In this document: one piece after another, positions 1 to 7,470 of the stretch
Position numbering within the stretch: position 1 is the first letter of the stretch
Layout: the number at the start of each line of letters is the position of its first letter
NCBI GenBank assembly: GCA_020434375.1
Contig: JAGRAY010000063.1
Location: 1 to 9,187, forward strand
From: Bdellovibrionales bacterium
Lineage (GTDB): Bacteria > Bdellovibrionota_G > JALEGL01 > JAGRAY01
DNA: 9,187 nt
Reading direction: 5' to 3'
Program-made: the position numbers and the translations under genes
The notes under the pieces: model-generated
What the model was told of the DNA's origin: nothing
The model's database searches: none
The model's input: only the letters and a program-made list of their open reading frames with translations

Positions 1-87
1 CTCTTTTAATTCCTAATTAGGGACTCCACTGAAACCTCTCTTTTCGTTCCTCATCGTGGGTTCACAATAGTCGTTGTCCATAAGCGT
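1..87. other. Short region downstream of the ppiD-like gene, no supported gene
   Basis: This stretch lies after the stop codon of the minus-strand PpiD-like gene and runs to the window edge. I see no gene. A 10-bp perfect palindrome, CCTAATTAGG, occupies 12-21, but nothing shows that it is an operator. On the minus strand a purine-rich AGGAATTAAAAGAG reads off the window edge and could be the ribosome binding region of a next minus-strand gene beginning outside the window. No hairpin plus T-run terminator is evident, so the ppiD-like gene may be cotranscribed with that neighbour. Confidence 0.4.
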
Positions 88-2007
88 CTAGGCGCCTTGA
101 CGTTTAATTTTTGCCTTGGATCTTAAAAACTTGGACCATTGTTCCAAGCGAGTTTTTCCATCTTCTTCAGCAGCAAACATTCTGAGTTCACTTTTTTGTG
201 ACTCGTATTTTTCCCAATCGGGATCTGACTTTTGATCTACGGCAACTAAATACAAGGTGCCACTGATTTCAATAGGTTCGTTAATCAAAGATGGAATATG
301 TTGCTTTTGAAAAACCTTGTCCACGAGTGTCGGATGCGTGCCCATTCCAGGAATTTGGTTATTTGTGGGTTTCGTAAAAGGTTCTGTATGTTTGATGGGT
401 AGATTTAGTTCTTGTGCAATTATCCGAAGAGATTGGTCTTTATCCAACGATTGTTTGAGCGTTTGAGCAGCGAATTGTTTGAGCATTTCTTTGGTTTTCT
501 GTTTTTCAACTTCACTCTTAGCGTCGTTTTTAACCATTTCAAAAGGGCGAACTTGCTTATCTTTTTGGTCGAGTTTTTTAACAAGATAAAGATACTGTCC
601 CGATAGAGATTTAATTGGATGGCCGATTTTTCCGATCTCTAGGTTACTAACACTACTGAGAATCAGCTGATTGTCGCGAGGCGAAGGCAGGCGAAAAATT
701 TGATCTTCTTTTGAAAGAAATTCAGTTTTAAAAGCATGACTATGAGGGATAGTAGTACTTAGAAGACTTTTCTCCACCGCAGCACCTGTGAGAGGTTCAA
801 CCAATTTTTCTGCCTGAGTATAAAGCCGCTCCGATTTTTTCGGGTTTTCGTAGTAGGCTTTCTTCCAAGCGTAAGTAAGTTCAGGTTTTAGTCTGTTGAG
901 AGTCACTTCTCCCGGCGGAATAATGTCGTATACTTTGATTAAGTGGTATCCAAAATTTGTTTTAATAGGTTGAGAAATTTGACCAGGCTTTAAGTCTAGT
1001 GCAGTGCTTTCAAAAGCTGGAACCATGTCGCCTTTGCCAAAGTAACCTAAATCGCCGCCTTGTTGTCTCGTTCCGTCTTCACTTTGAGCGAAAGCAACAG
1101 CTTCAAAATTTTGATCCTTAATAATTTGGTCACGAAGTTTACGAATTTTAGCTTTTTGGAGAGCTTCATTCTGTGGCGTTGTCTTTAACAAAATATGAGC
1201 CGCATGAATTCGAGGTCCCTTAAGTTTTTCATTTTCGGTCGAACGTTTCTTTAGAATCCGATTAAGATCGGTATTTTCAGGAGTTAACAACTCGTCAAGA
1301 GAGATCCAGGCAAGTTCAAATTGGTATTTTTCTGGAATTTCGTATTTTGACTGATGGCTATCGTAATAAGCTTTAATCTCGTCAGCGCTCACAGCAACAT
1401 TTAGCTTTGATTTTAGCTTTTCTGGGTCAAGTTTGACGTAAGACAGAGTAACTTTCGTGTTGTTTTGCTCATATTTGCTTTTAAGCTCTGACTCTGAAAC
1501 CCATGAGGTTTGGGTTAGCACTTTTTCAAATTTATCTGAAAGTAGTCGTGTTGCTTCTTCTTTTTCGTAGGTGCCTGTTGATTTACCCAAGATAGATTGA
1601 ACAATTTTTTTGTAGCGATCAAACTCAAAATTTCCTGACTCATCTGAGAATTGACTCTTTATAGACTCACGAACAGCCTGATCGGAAGAAACGAGGCCCA
1701 TTTGCTTTGCAGCTCTTGAATAGAGCTGCTCGTTGATAAGCTGATCTAGTGTGTCTTCTTGCATTCCTTGAATAATTGATTCTGGTATATCTCGCTGAAA
1801 AAAGCGCTGAAATTGCGCCAAACGAGATTGAAAACGAAAGGTCAAATCTCGACTTGTGATGTCATGACCATTAACCTTGGCAATGACACCTTGATCAAGG
1901 TCGCCACCATTTCTGAATCCGTAAAAGGAAACAAAAGAAAGAATAATAAGTGCCAAGAGAATCCTGACAGACCACGAAGATATAGATGAACGCATTGATT
2001 GAAGCAT
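88..2007 (-). CDS. ppiD: PpiD/SurA-type membrane-anchored periplasmic peptidyl-prolyl cis-trans isomerase chaperone
   Basis: The 639-residue protein is close to the length of E. coli PpiD. A single hydrophobic segment at about residues 14-30 follows a short basic N-terminus with no lipobox cysteine, so it should be an inner-membrane anchor with the rest in the periplasm. Residues about 35-190 form a SurA_N-like helical chaperone region. Residues about 266-361 are a parvulin (PPIC rotamase) domain with H268, H271, the GGDLGYF motif at 317-323, F332 and H355 (GYH). Residues about 420-480 look like a second, degenerate rotamase-like module. In this family such proteins bind unfolded secreted or outer-membrane proteins leaving the Sec translocon. 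E. coli PpiD has lost the catalytic histidines that are kept here, so this one may be enzymatically active. The ATG at 2007 fits the family's usual short N-terminus (MLxS-R), although no strong Shine-Dalgarno precedes it. The gene diverges from the mre operon. A SurA- or PrsA-like paralogue is the main alternative. Confidence 0.88.
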   Translation of the reverse strand: MLQSMRSSISSWSVRILLALIILSFVSFYGFRNGGDLDQGVIAKVNGHDITSRDLTFRFQSRLAQFQRFFQRDIPESIIQGMQEDTLDQLINEQLYSRAAKQMGLVSSDQAVRESIKSQFSDESGNFEFDRYKKIVQSILGKSTGTYEKEEATRLLSDKFEKVLTQTSWVSESELKSKYEQNNTKVTLSYVKLDPEKLKSKLNVAVSADEIKAYYDSHQSKYEIPEKYQFELAWISLDELLTPENTDLNRILKKRSTENEKLKGPRIHAAHILLKTTPQNEALQKAKIRKLRDQIIKDQNFEAVAFAQSEDGTRQQGGDLGYFGKGDMVPAFESTALDLKPGQISQPIKTNFGYHLIKVYDIIPPGEVTLNRLKPELTYAWKKAYYENPKKSERLYTQAEKLVEPLTGAAVEKSLLSTTIPHSHAFKTEFLSKEDQIFRLPSPRDNQLILSSVSNLEIGKIGHPIKSLSGQYLYLVKKLDQKDKQVRPFEMVKNDAKSEVEKQKTKEMLKQFAAQTLKQSLDKDQSLRIIAQELNLPIKHTEPFTKPTNNQIPGMGTHPTLVDKVFQKQHIPSLINEPIEISGTLYLVAVDQKSDPDWEKYESQKSELRMFAAEEDGKTRLEQWSKFLRSKAKIKRQGA

Positions 2008-2082
2008 AACTGGGGAAACCTATGTCTTTATCGCAAAAAATCAAGATTTATTGGCTTAGTGAGGGATGTTTGATAATAAAAA
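2008..2082. promoter_or_regulatory. Divergent intergenic region between ppiD-like gene and mreB
   Basis: These 75 bp must hold the start signals for both divergent genes unless promoters lie inside the coding regions. On the plus strand there is a GATAAT box at 2072-2077. A weak TTGGCT lies upstream at 2051-2056, only 15 nt away, so the pair is not a good sigma-70 promoter. On the minus strand the TTGATT-like element (complement of about 2039-2044) is the only -35-like match I see, without a good -10. A purine-rich GAGGGA at 2061-2066 resembles a Shine-Dalgarno but is 16 nt from the first possible mreB start. No clear operator repeat is visible. Confidence 0.45.
2072..2077 (+). promoter_or_regulatory. 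Candidate -10 box (GATAAT) for mreB operon
   Basis: GATAAT matches five of six positions of the sigma-70 -10 consensus. If used, transcription would begin around 2083-2085, essentially at the mreB start codons, giving a leaderless or nearly leaderless message. The -35 support is poor: TTGGCT at 2051-2056 with a 15-nt spacer. In this AT-rich DNA the box could be chance. Confidence 0.3.
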
Positions 2083-3120
2083 TTGGTGATTCTAGATTCA
2101 ATTTTGGGCTTTTTTTCCAATGACTTGGCGATTGATTTAGGGACTGCCAACACCTTGGTTTACATGAAAAGTAAGGGCATTGTTTGTGATGAACCCTCTG
2201 TGGTGGCTGTGGCGGTTGATGGTCGAAGGCGACGTAGGGTTGTTGCGGTTGGCAAGGAAGCCAAGGACATGCTTGGTCGAACACCGGGGTCAATTGTCGC
2301 TGTAAGGCCCGTTAAAGATGGAGTCATTGCGGATTTTGAAATTACAGGCGCGATGCTAAAACACTTTATATCCAGAGCACATAATCGAAGGTCTTGGTTG
2401 AGGCCTAGAATTATTATATGTGTTCCTTATGGAATCACCGATGTGGAAAAACGTGCTGTTCGTGAGTCAGCGGCTGCGGCCGGTGCACGAGAGGTATATT
2501 TGATTGAAGAGCCAATGGCTGCTGCTATTGGAGCTGGGCTTAGCATTACTGAGCCATCAGGAAATATGATTGTAGACATTGGTGGTGGTACAACAGAGGT
2601 CGCGATTATATCGCTGTCGGCTATTGTATATTCAAAATCTGTCCGGATGGCTGGTGACAAAATGGACGAAGCGATTACAGGCTACCTCAAAAGAAAATAC
2701 AGCATGATGATTGGTGCTCGAACTGCTGAGTCGATCAAGATCACCGTCGGATCGGCATATCCTCTAGAACAGGAAAAGAAAATGGAGGTGAAGGGACGAG
2801 ACATGGTCGCAGGTGTTCCCAAAACGATCGAAGTGACATCTGAAGAAATTAGAGAAGCCCTGTCCGAACCTCTTAGAGTCATTGTTGATGCCATAAAGGT
2901 CGCTTTGGAGAAGACTCCGCCAGAATTATCAGCAGATATTGTCGATAAAGGTATTGTCTTGGCTGGAGGAGGAGCGCTTCTTAGAAATATTGACGTCATG
3001 TTCAGAGAAGAAACCAATCTGCCAGTTATGATGGCGGAAGATCCTTTAACAGCTGTCGTTCGTGGCTCTGGTCGGGTGCTAGACCAAGAAGAACTGATGA
3101 AAGCCATTCTAACAACTTAA
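2083..3120 (+). CDS. mreB: Rod shape-determining actin homologue MreB
   Basis: This bacterial actin polymerises on ATP into membrane-bound filaments that orient the cell-wall elongation machinery. The 345-residue length is typical. Phosphate-1 motif AIDLGTANTLVY lies at 16-27, the EEPMAAAIGAG segment with its expected glutamate at 142-152, phosphate-2 VDIGGGTTEVAI at 164-175, and the adenosine motif LAGGGALLRNID at 293-304. The N-terminal ILDSILGFF could be the short membrane-binding helix known in Gram-negative MreB. A run of five arginines (48-52) sits in the loop before VVAVGKEAKDML. The reading frame is closed by a stop at 2077-2079, so the start can only be TTG 2083, GTG 2086 or a rarer codon. 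Homologue length favours one of the first two. The purine-rich GAGGGA is too far upstream to serve either well. It is the first gene of the mreBCD-mrdA-rodA operon, with mreC beginning 1 nt after its stop. Identity is certain; the exact start is not. Confidence 0.97.
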   Translation: MVILDSILGFFSNDLAIDLGTANTLVYMKSKGIVCDEPSVVAVAVDGRRRRRVVAVGKEAKDMLGRTPGSIVAVRPVKDGVIADFEITGAMLKHFISRAHNRRSWLRPRIIICVPYGITDVEKRAVRESAAAAGAREVYLIEEPMAAAIGAGLSITEPSGNMIVDIGGGTTEVAIISLSAIVYSKSVRMAGDKMDEAITGYLKRKYSMMIGARTAESIKITVGSAYPLEQEKKMEVKGRDMVAGVPKTIEVTSEEIREALSEPLRVIVDAIKVALEKTPPELSADIVDKGIVLAGGGALLRNIDVMFREETNLPVMMAEDPLTAVVRGSGRVLDQEELMKAILTT

Positions 3121-3121
3121 T

Positions 3122-3928
3122 GTGTCTAAGACCCTAAAAACGATTTTAGGAATTTTCTTTTTTTCTTATCTGATTATTCAAATTATATCTTTTGGTATGC
3201 AAGCCAAGAGACCCGTGGGCTATTTTGAAAAGGCTGTTCTTTTTGTCGTATCGCCCATTCAAAGAATTGTGAATCGAACTTCTGAGTCATTCCGTGATGT
3301 CTACCGATATTATATTGCACTAAGTCATGTTTCTCGGGAGAATGATATTCTCGTAAAAGAAAATTCAAATTTAATCGGAGAGCTTTCGCGACTTTCTGAG
3401 ATTCAAAGCGAAAATAACAGATTAAGAGAAATGCTTAATATGCAAAAATCTGCGGGTGCCTCTTGGTCTGTCGTCGAGCGAATTGCATCGGGAGCATCTC
3501 CTTTTCAAAGATCGATGAGGTTTAAAAAACCATGGAACCTGGAAATCAAAAGAGGAGCACCGATTACGCATCCATTGGGTATCGTAGGACAGGTTTTAGA
3601 TTCACACATGGCCTCGTTTGATGCACTCTTAATCACCGATAAGGCGAGCGCTATTGATGTGCTGTGTTCTCGCTCTAGGCAACGCGGTATTTTGGTAGGA
3701 TACAATCCTTCGACGTTAAAATTCGAATATTTGGAAAAAAGTGCGGATATTCAATTAGGTGATGAGTTGGTCTCGACTGGGTTGGATGATATTTATCCAA
3801 AAGGAATACCTGTTGGAAAGGTCGTGTATGTCAATCGAGAAGGTGATCAACTTTTTATGGAGTCGCTGGTTAAACCTTTTGTTGATCTATCAAATTTAGA
3901 AGAAGCTATGGTTCTTATATCGAATTAA
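3122..3928 (+). CDS. mreC: Rod shape-determining protein MreC
   Basis: MreC is a bitopic inner-membrane protein whose periplasmic part activates PBP2-RodA and links it to MreB. The 268-residue protein has a short cytoplasmic start, one transmembrane helix at about 7-25, a coiled-coil at about 65-108 rich in E, N, L and R, and a C-terminal beta domain. That domain carries family signatures GIVGQVLD (153-160), LLITDKASAIDVL (169-181), RGILVG (188-193) and TGLDDIYPKGIPVGKV (219-234). The start is GTG at 3122, one base after the mreB stop. An out-of-frame ATG (3120-3122) overlaps the mreB stop but reads only five codons. No Shine-Dalgarno is visible, so translation probably depends on coupling to mreB. 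The coding end overlaps mreD by one base. Confidence 0.95.
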   Translation: MSKTLKTILGIFFFSYLIIQIISFGMQAKRPVGYFEKAVLFVVSPIQRIVNRTSESFRDVYRYYIALSHVSRENDILVKENSNLIGELSRLSEIQSENNRLREMLNMQKSAGASWSVVERIASGASPFQRSMRFKKPWNLEIKRGAPITHPLGIVGQVLDSHMASFDALLITDKASAIDVLCSRSRQRGILVGYNPSTLKFEYLEKSADIQLGDELVSTGLDDIYPKGIPVGKVVYVNREGDQLFMESLVKPFVDLSNLEEAMVLISN

Positions 3929-4512
3929 TGAAAGCTCGACTTCTTATCGGTGGTTTTTTGTTCGTTTGTCTGTTGATTCAGACAACTGTCGTGCCCCGAT
4001 TATTTTATTATCTAGGAACTTATTCTTGGCTTTCCTTGCTCAAAACTCATACCATTGATTTTCCACTTATTATTTTGATTTACTTGGGTTTTAGAAGAAA
4101 GTTTTTTTCCAGTACAATCTGGGTGTGTGCAATAACAATACTTGTTCAGACCTTTGGTGTTGCTTGGAAGGGCAGCATGCTTTTTAGTTTTTTTACAATC
4201 ATTATACTTGCGACTTGGTTTAAAAAGCATATTGTCGCTAGATCTTTTTTTCAAAAGTGGGTGGTGGTTTTTCTTTTCAGCTTGATTTTTTCGATCGTAC
4301 AATTGTATTTCGGGAGCGCATTTGAACGTTTTATGCAACCATTTCAAGGAATTTGGGGATTTATTTTTGTGCAAGCAATGATAAATGGTCTGTTTGCAAG
4401 TTTGGTATTTAAGATTATTTTTAAAATAGAAAGAACCATGAATCGACGTTTTAGAATGGAAGAAAATATTTTTTTCAAGACAGATTTTGAGTATGGCGCT
4501 TCATCTTTCTAG
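3928..4512 (+). CDS. mreD: Rod shape-determining membrane protein MreD
   Basis: This very hydrophobic 194-residue protein has about five or six membrane segments, at approximately 5-23, 45-56, 63-79, 84-97, 110-130 and 142-165, with a charged C-terminal tail. MreD sequences are poorly conserved. The call rests on size, topology and position between mreC and mrdA rather than on a diagnostic motif. In the family MreD binds MreC and helps hold the elongasome in the inner membrane. The ATG at 3928 overlaps the mreC stop in a TAATG, indicating translational coupling, and no Shine-Dalgarno is obvious. The 3' end overlaps the start of mrdA by about 20 nt. Confidence 0.9.
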   Translation: MKARLLIGGFLFVCLLIQTTVVPRLFYYLGTYSWLSLLKTHTIDFPLIILIYLGFRRKFFSSTIWVCAITILVQTFGVAWKGSMLFSFFTIIILATWFKKHIVARSFFQKWVVVFLFSLIFSIVQLYFGSAFERFMQPFQGIWGFIFVQAMINGLFASLVFKIIFKIERTMNRRFRMEENIFFKTDFEYGASSF

Positions 4513-6346
4513 CACTCATCGAACGGAATCAAACCAATCGAGGTTTCTTACTTTAATTATCATTTTGATGTTTATGTTTTTGGTTCTTTTAACACGCCTA
4601 TGGTATCTCCAGATTTTTCAAGGGCGCAAATGGAGAGTATTTTCCGAGGCGAATCAAGTTGAAATTAGAAGAATTCCTCCCATTCGGGGCAAAATTCTTG
4701 ATCGCAATGGGCTCGTGATTTCTGAAAGTCGACCTTCGTTCGACATCGTATTCAAACCGTCAAAAATGGGACCCATACCTGAAGAGGTAGCTGACCAATT
4801 TATCAAATATATGGATGTTAGTGCGTTCGATTCACTTAGTCTTTACGATCAAATGCAGTCTGCGGGACCAAACGATCTCATTGTATTCCTGAAAGATATC
4901 AATCGGGATCAACTTGCAAGATTCAAAGCTCATCAATATTTATTTCCAGGCATAGAAATAAAAGTTTCTCCTGCACGAAACTACCCCCATGGAAAGATGG
5001 GAAGTCATTTTCTAGGATATCTTGGAGAAATTAGTCGAAAAGAACTTAGTAAGCTAGGTGAAAATGACGAATCAAATTATCAGATGGGAGACGTGTGGGG
5101 GATTTCAGGTGTTGAAAAAACATACGATGAAGTCGTTCGTGGCACTTATGGTTCTTTGCCAATCGTAGTTGATGCCTTTGGTCGAGAAACTGTTCAAGAG
5201 TTTGCTAAAGATCTTTTGCCGAGTTTTCAAGATCAAGAACCTATTCCAGGGAATGATCTGGTTCTCACCATTGACTCAAAACTTCAACATCTTGCAGAGG
5301 AATCATTTGTAAAACCATCGGGTGCAATTGTAGCTATGGATCCACGAAATGGAGAAATCCTTGCTCTTGTGAGTAAGCCACAGTTTGAGCCGGAAAAATT
5401 TTCAAGAGGTGTGTCTAGAGATTACTGGGAGGAGTTGCAAAACGATCCTCAAAATCCCCTCTACGATCGTTCTCTAAGAGGATTATATCCGCCCGGATCA
5501 ACATTTAAAATCGTGACTGGGCTTGCCGCCTTATCAGAAGGCGTGATTAAGCCCGAAGAAAAAGTCTATTGTCCTGGATTTTATGTTTTAGGCAACGAAG
5601 TCAAACGTTGTTGGAATCGTAAGGGCCACGGTGAAGTCGATTTTCACAAGGCGATTGTGCAATCTTGTGATGTCTATTTTTACGAGGTAGGGCGACGCCT
5701 AGGTGTAGATCGCATTGCAAAATATTCAAAAATGTTTGGGTTATCCGAAGAAACAGGTATCCCCATCAACCGAGAAAAATCCGGACTTATTCCGACAGAG
5801 GCCTGGAAAGAAAAAAGATATGGAATTAAATGGGTCGGTGGAGAAACATTGTCTGTGGCTATTGGTCAAGGTTTTGTGCAAGTTACTCCAATCCAAATGG
5901 CGGTATTGGTATCAGGTGTGGTAAACGGAGGTACAATCAATGAGCCACGAATCGCCATGAGGGCTCAAAAATTTGATGGGACACTTATTAAGACCTATCC
6001 AACTAAGATTAAAAAAACTGTCGAAATGGACGAGGCAATTCGTGAGAAACTAGTTCGCGCACTAAGTGACGTTGTCAATTTGCCTGGTGGTACCGCTTAC
6101 TATACAGGAAGATCAAATGAAGTTTTGATTGGAGGAAAAACTGGAACAGCACAAGTGGTAAATTTGAAGTCTAGAGTGCAAATTGAAGATCACGCTTGGT
6201 TTGTCGCCTTTGCTCCCGTTGAGAAACCAGAGATCGTGGTGTCCATAATTGTTGAGAATGGTGGTCATGGTGGATCGGCTGCTGCACCTATTGCAAAGAA
6301 GATTATCGAAGCTTACTTAGGGATTACTCATGAAAACCGGACATGA
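4493..6346 (+). CDS. mrdA: Penicillin-binding protein 2, elongation-specific class B transpeptidase
   Basis: PBP2 crosslinks new peptidoglycan in the side wall as the partner of RodA and is the target of mecillinam-type beta-lactams in E. coli. The protein is 617 residues from the ATG at 4493, or 619 from an in-frame TTG at 4487. I prefer the ATG because neither has a good Shine-Dalgarno and ATG is the stronger codon. Counting from the ATG, there is one transmembrane helix at about 19-41, a pedestal/dimerisation region beginning with PPIRGKILDRNG, and a transpeptidase domain from about 260. Catalytic motifs are S336-T-F-K339 (in PPGSTFK), S391-C-D393 as the SXN-equivalent, and K549-T-G551. 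The SXD form of the second motif is usual for PBP2. The N-terminal codons overlap mreD and the C-terminal codons overlap rodA by 17 nt. Confidence 0.96.
   Translation: MALHLSSTHRTESNQSRFLTLIIILMFMFLVLLTRLWYLQIFQGRKWRVFSEANQVEIRRIPPIRGKILDRNGLVISESRPSFDIVFKPSKMGPIPEEVADQFIKYMDVSAFDSLSLYDQMQSAGPNDLIVFLKDINRDQLARFKAHQYLFPGIEIKVSPARNYPHGKMGSHFLGYLGEISRKELSKLGENDESNYQMGDVWGISGVEKTYDEVVRGTYGSLPIVVDAFGRETVQEFAKDLLPSFQDQEPIPGNDLVLTIDSKLQHLAEESFVKPSGAIVAMDPRNGEILALVSKPQFEPEKFSRGVSRDYWEELQNDPQNPLYDRSLRGLYPPGSTFKIVTGLAALSEGVIKPEEKVYCPGFYVLGNEVKRCWNRKGHGEVDFHKAIVQSCDVYFYEVGRRLGVDRIAKYSKMFGLSEETGIPINREKSGLIPTEAWKEKRYGIKWVGGETLSVAIGQGFVQVTPIQMAVLVSGVVNGGTINEPRIAMRAQKFDGTLIKTYPTKIKKTVEMDEAIREKLVRALSDVVNLPGGTAYYTGRSNEVLIGGKTGTAQVVNLKSRVQIEDHAWFVAFAPVEKPEIVVSIIVENGGHGGSAAAPIAKKIIEAYLGITHENRT
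6319..6323 (+). promoter_or_regulatory. Shine-Dalgarno for rodA inside mrdA
   Basis: AGGGA lies 6 nt before the rodA ATG at 6330, inside the last codons of mrdA. It is the best-placed ribosome binding site in the operon and supports the 6330 start. Confidence 0.65.
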
Positions 6347-7442
6347 TCGAAAATTACTAGCGCATATTGATTGGCAATTGGCGGGAGTCATTTTGGCAAT
6401 TATTACGCTGGGACTCTTAAATCTTTATAGCTCGACTTACAATTTGGTGATTGCTAAGTATTTTGGTGTTCAAATGGTTTGGCTTGTTGTTGGTGTGCTT
6501 ATTGCATTTATTTTAAGTCTGATTGACTATCGAATTTATGAAAGGTTCTCCGATATATTTTTTTGGTCGCTTGTCGTCTGCTTGATCCTTGTGTTAGCTA
6601 TTGGACGCGTATCTCAAGGTGCACAAAGATGGATACAACTTGGACCGATCGCATTTCAGCCATCAGAGATCATGAAAATAGGTGTCATTCTGGTTCTTGG
6701 GAGACATTTTCAAAAGCACCATGATGGGCGCAGGCTGGGGGTACTAGACCTTTTTATTCCACTTTTGTATTGCGTTGTGCCGTTTATTTTAATCTTGAAG
6801 CAACCGGATTTAGGTACGGGATTGGTTGTTTTAGGAACTGGACTTTCTATTCTTTTATTTGTTGGGGTTAAAAAGAGAATTATTATTGTTGCTGCGTTCT
6901 TAGTCGCGAGCTTTATTCCAGTTGCTTGGCAATTTTTATTACACGACTATCAAAAAGATCGTGTTATTACTTTTTTAAACCCCGAAAAATTTCCATTGGG
7001 AAAAGGATACCAGGTGATTCAATCGAGAATAGCTATTGGATCAGGCGAGTTAGCTGGTAAAGGATATCTCAAGGGAACACAAAGCAAGCTTCAGTTTTTG
7101 CCAAAGCAACATACGGATTTTGCGTTTTCAAATTTTGCTGAGGAATTTGGATTTATAGGATCTACTATTTTGTTAGCCTTGTATGCTTCAGTTGGAGTCT
7201 TGGGGTTTAATATCGCACTCACAGCGCGAGATAGCTTTGGAATGTATCTGGCCTTTGGACTGACTGCAAAGCTCATCAGTCAAGCTGTCATTAACCTTGG
7301 AATGGAAATAGGACTATTGCCTGTGGTTGGAATCACGCTGCCGTTATTTAGCTATGGTGGTAGCTCGTTTTTGACAACACTGATGGGCGTAGGAATCTTA
7401 TTAAATATTAGCTCGAAACGCTTTATTTTTAAGTCAGATTAA
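6330..7442 (+). CDS. rodA: SEDS peptidoglycan glycosyltransferase RodA
   Basis: RodA is the multispanning SEDS polymerase that builds glycan strands from lipid II during elongation, working as a complex with PBP2. The 370-residue length equals the E. coli protein. Visible signatures are RWIQLGPIAFQPSEIMKI (100-117), QPDLGTGLV (158-166), the extracellular-loop motif HTDFAFSNFAEEFG with D263, and the C-terminal GGSSFLTTLMGVGILLNI. D263 aligns by motif with the aspartate essential for polymerase activity in characterised RodA proteins (D262 in E. coli). About ten membrane helices are apparent. Placement next to mrdA, rather than ftsI or ftsW, and the overall sequence favour RodA over FtsW. It is the last gene of the operon and ends 28 bp from the convergent trxA. 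Confidence 0.96.
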   Translation: MKTGHDRKLLAHIDWQLAGVILAIITLGLLNLYSSTYNLVIAKYFGVQMVWLVVGVLIAFILSLIDYRIYERFSDIFFWSLVVCLILVLAIGRVSQGAQRWIQLGPIAFQPSEIMKIGVILVLGRHFQKHHDGRRLGVLDLFIPLLYCVVPFILILKQPDLGTGLVVLGTGLSILLFVGVKKRIIIVAAFLVASFIPVAWQFLLHDYQKDRVITFLNPEKFPLGKGYQVIQSRIAIGSGELAGKGYLKGTQSKLQFLPKQHTDFAFSNFAEEFGFIGSTILLALYASVGVLGFNIALTARDSFGMYLAFGLTAKLISQAVINLGMEIGLLPVVGITLPLFSYGGSSFLTTLMGVGILLNISSKRFIFKSD

Positions 7443-7470
7443 AGGACTGTTCTGAAACACTCATCTTCGT
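7443..7470. other. Convergent gap between rodA and trxA without a clear terminator
   Basis: Only 28 bp separate the two stop codons. I see only 4-bp stems here, such as TGTT/AACA around 7449-7460, and a T-run (7480-7485) that lies within trxA. Neither makes a convincing intrinsic terminator, so termination may be Rho-dependent or the convergent transcripts may overlap. Confidence 0.4.

Larger units (their letters stand above)
2083..7442 (+). other. Elongasome operon mreB-mreC-mreD-mrdA-rodA
   Basis: Five same-strand genes run with junctions of +1 nt (mreB/mreC), a 1-nt TAATG overlap (mreC/mreD), about 20 nt overlap (mreD/mrdA) and 17 nt overlap (mrdA/rodA). No internal gap could hold a promoter outside coding sequence. 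This strongly implies one transcript and translational coupling, particularly since mreC, mreD and mrdA lack good Shine-Dalgarno sequences. The order is the classical one for cell-shape loci in proteobacteria and related phyla. The products form the core elongasome: MreB scaffold, MreC and MreD linkers, the RodA polymerase and the PBP2 transpeptidase. Confidence 0.9.

Noticed and set aside
13..81. Minus-strand ORF of 22 codons after the ppiD-like gene
   Set aside because: It is too short, has no convincing Shine-Dalgarno and its product resembles nothing I recognise.
2066..2089. Seven-codon ORF (ATG 2066 to TGA 2089) as a leader peptide gene
   Set aside because: The purine-rich GAGGG directly abuts its ATG, leaving no spacing for ribosome binding, so I list it only as context for the mreB start question and not as a gene.
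2682..3107. Minus-strand ORF of 141 codons inside mreB
   Set aside because: It lies wholly within the conserved mreB coding sequence in the antisense frame, and its product is low-complexity and Ser/Thr-rich with no domain; it is a shadow of mreB.
4012..4374. Minus-strand ORF of 120 codons inside mreD
   Set aside because: It is antisense to mreD in an operon with tight coupling, its lysine- and asparagine-rich product mirrors the hydrophobic codons of mreD, and no ribosome binding site supports it.
4487..4492. TTG at 4487 as the mrdA start
   Set aside because: It adds only two residues before an in-frame ATG and has no better ribosome binding site, so the ATG is preferred.
5663..5671. SCD in PBP2 as a defective SXN motif
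   Set aside because: SXD is the normal form of this motif in PBP2 (SSD or SAD type), and the SXXK and KTG motifs are intact, so this is not a sign of inactivation.
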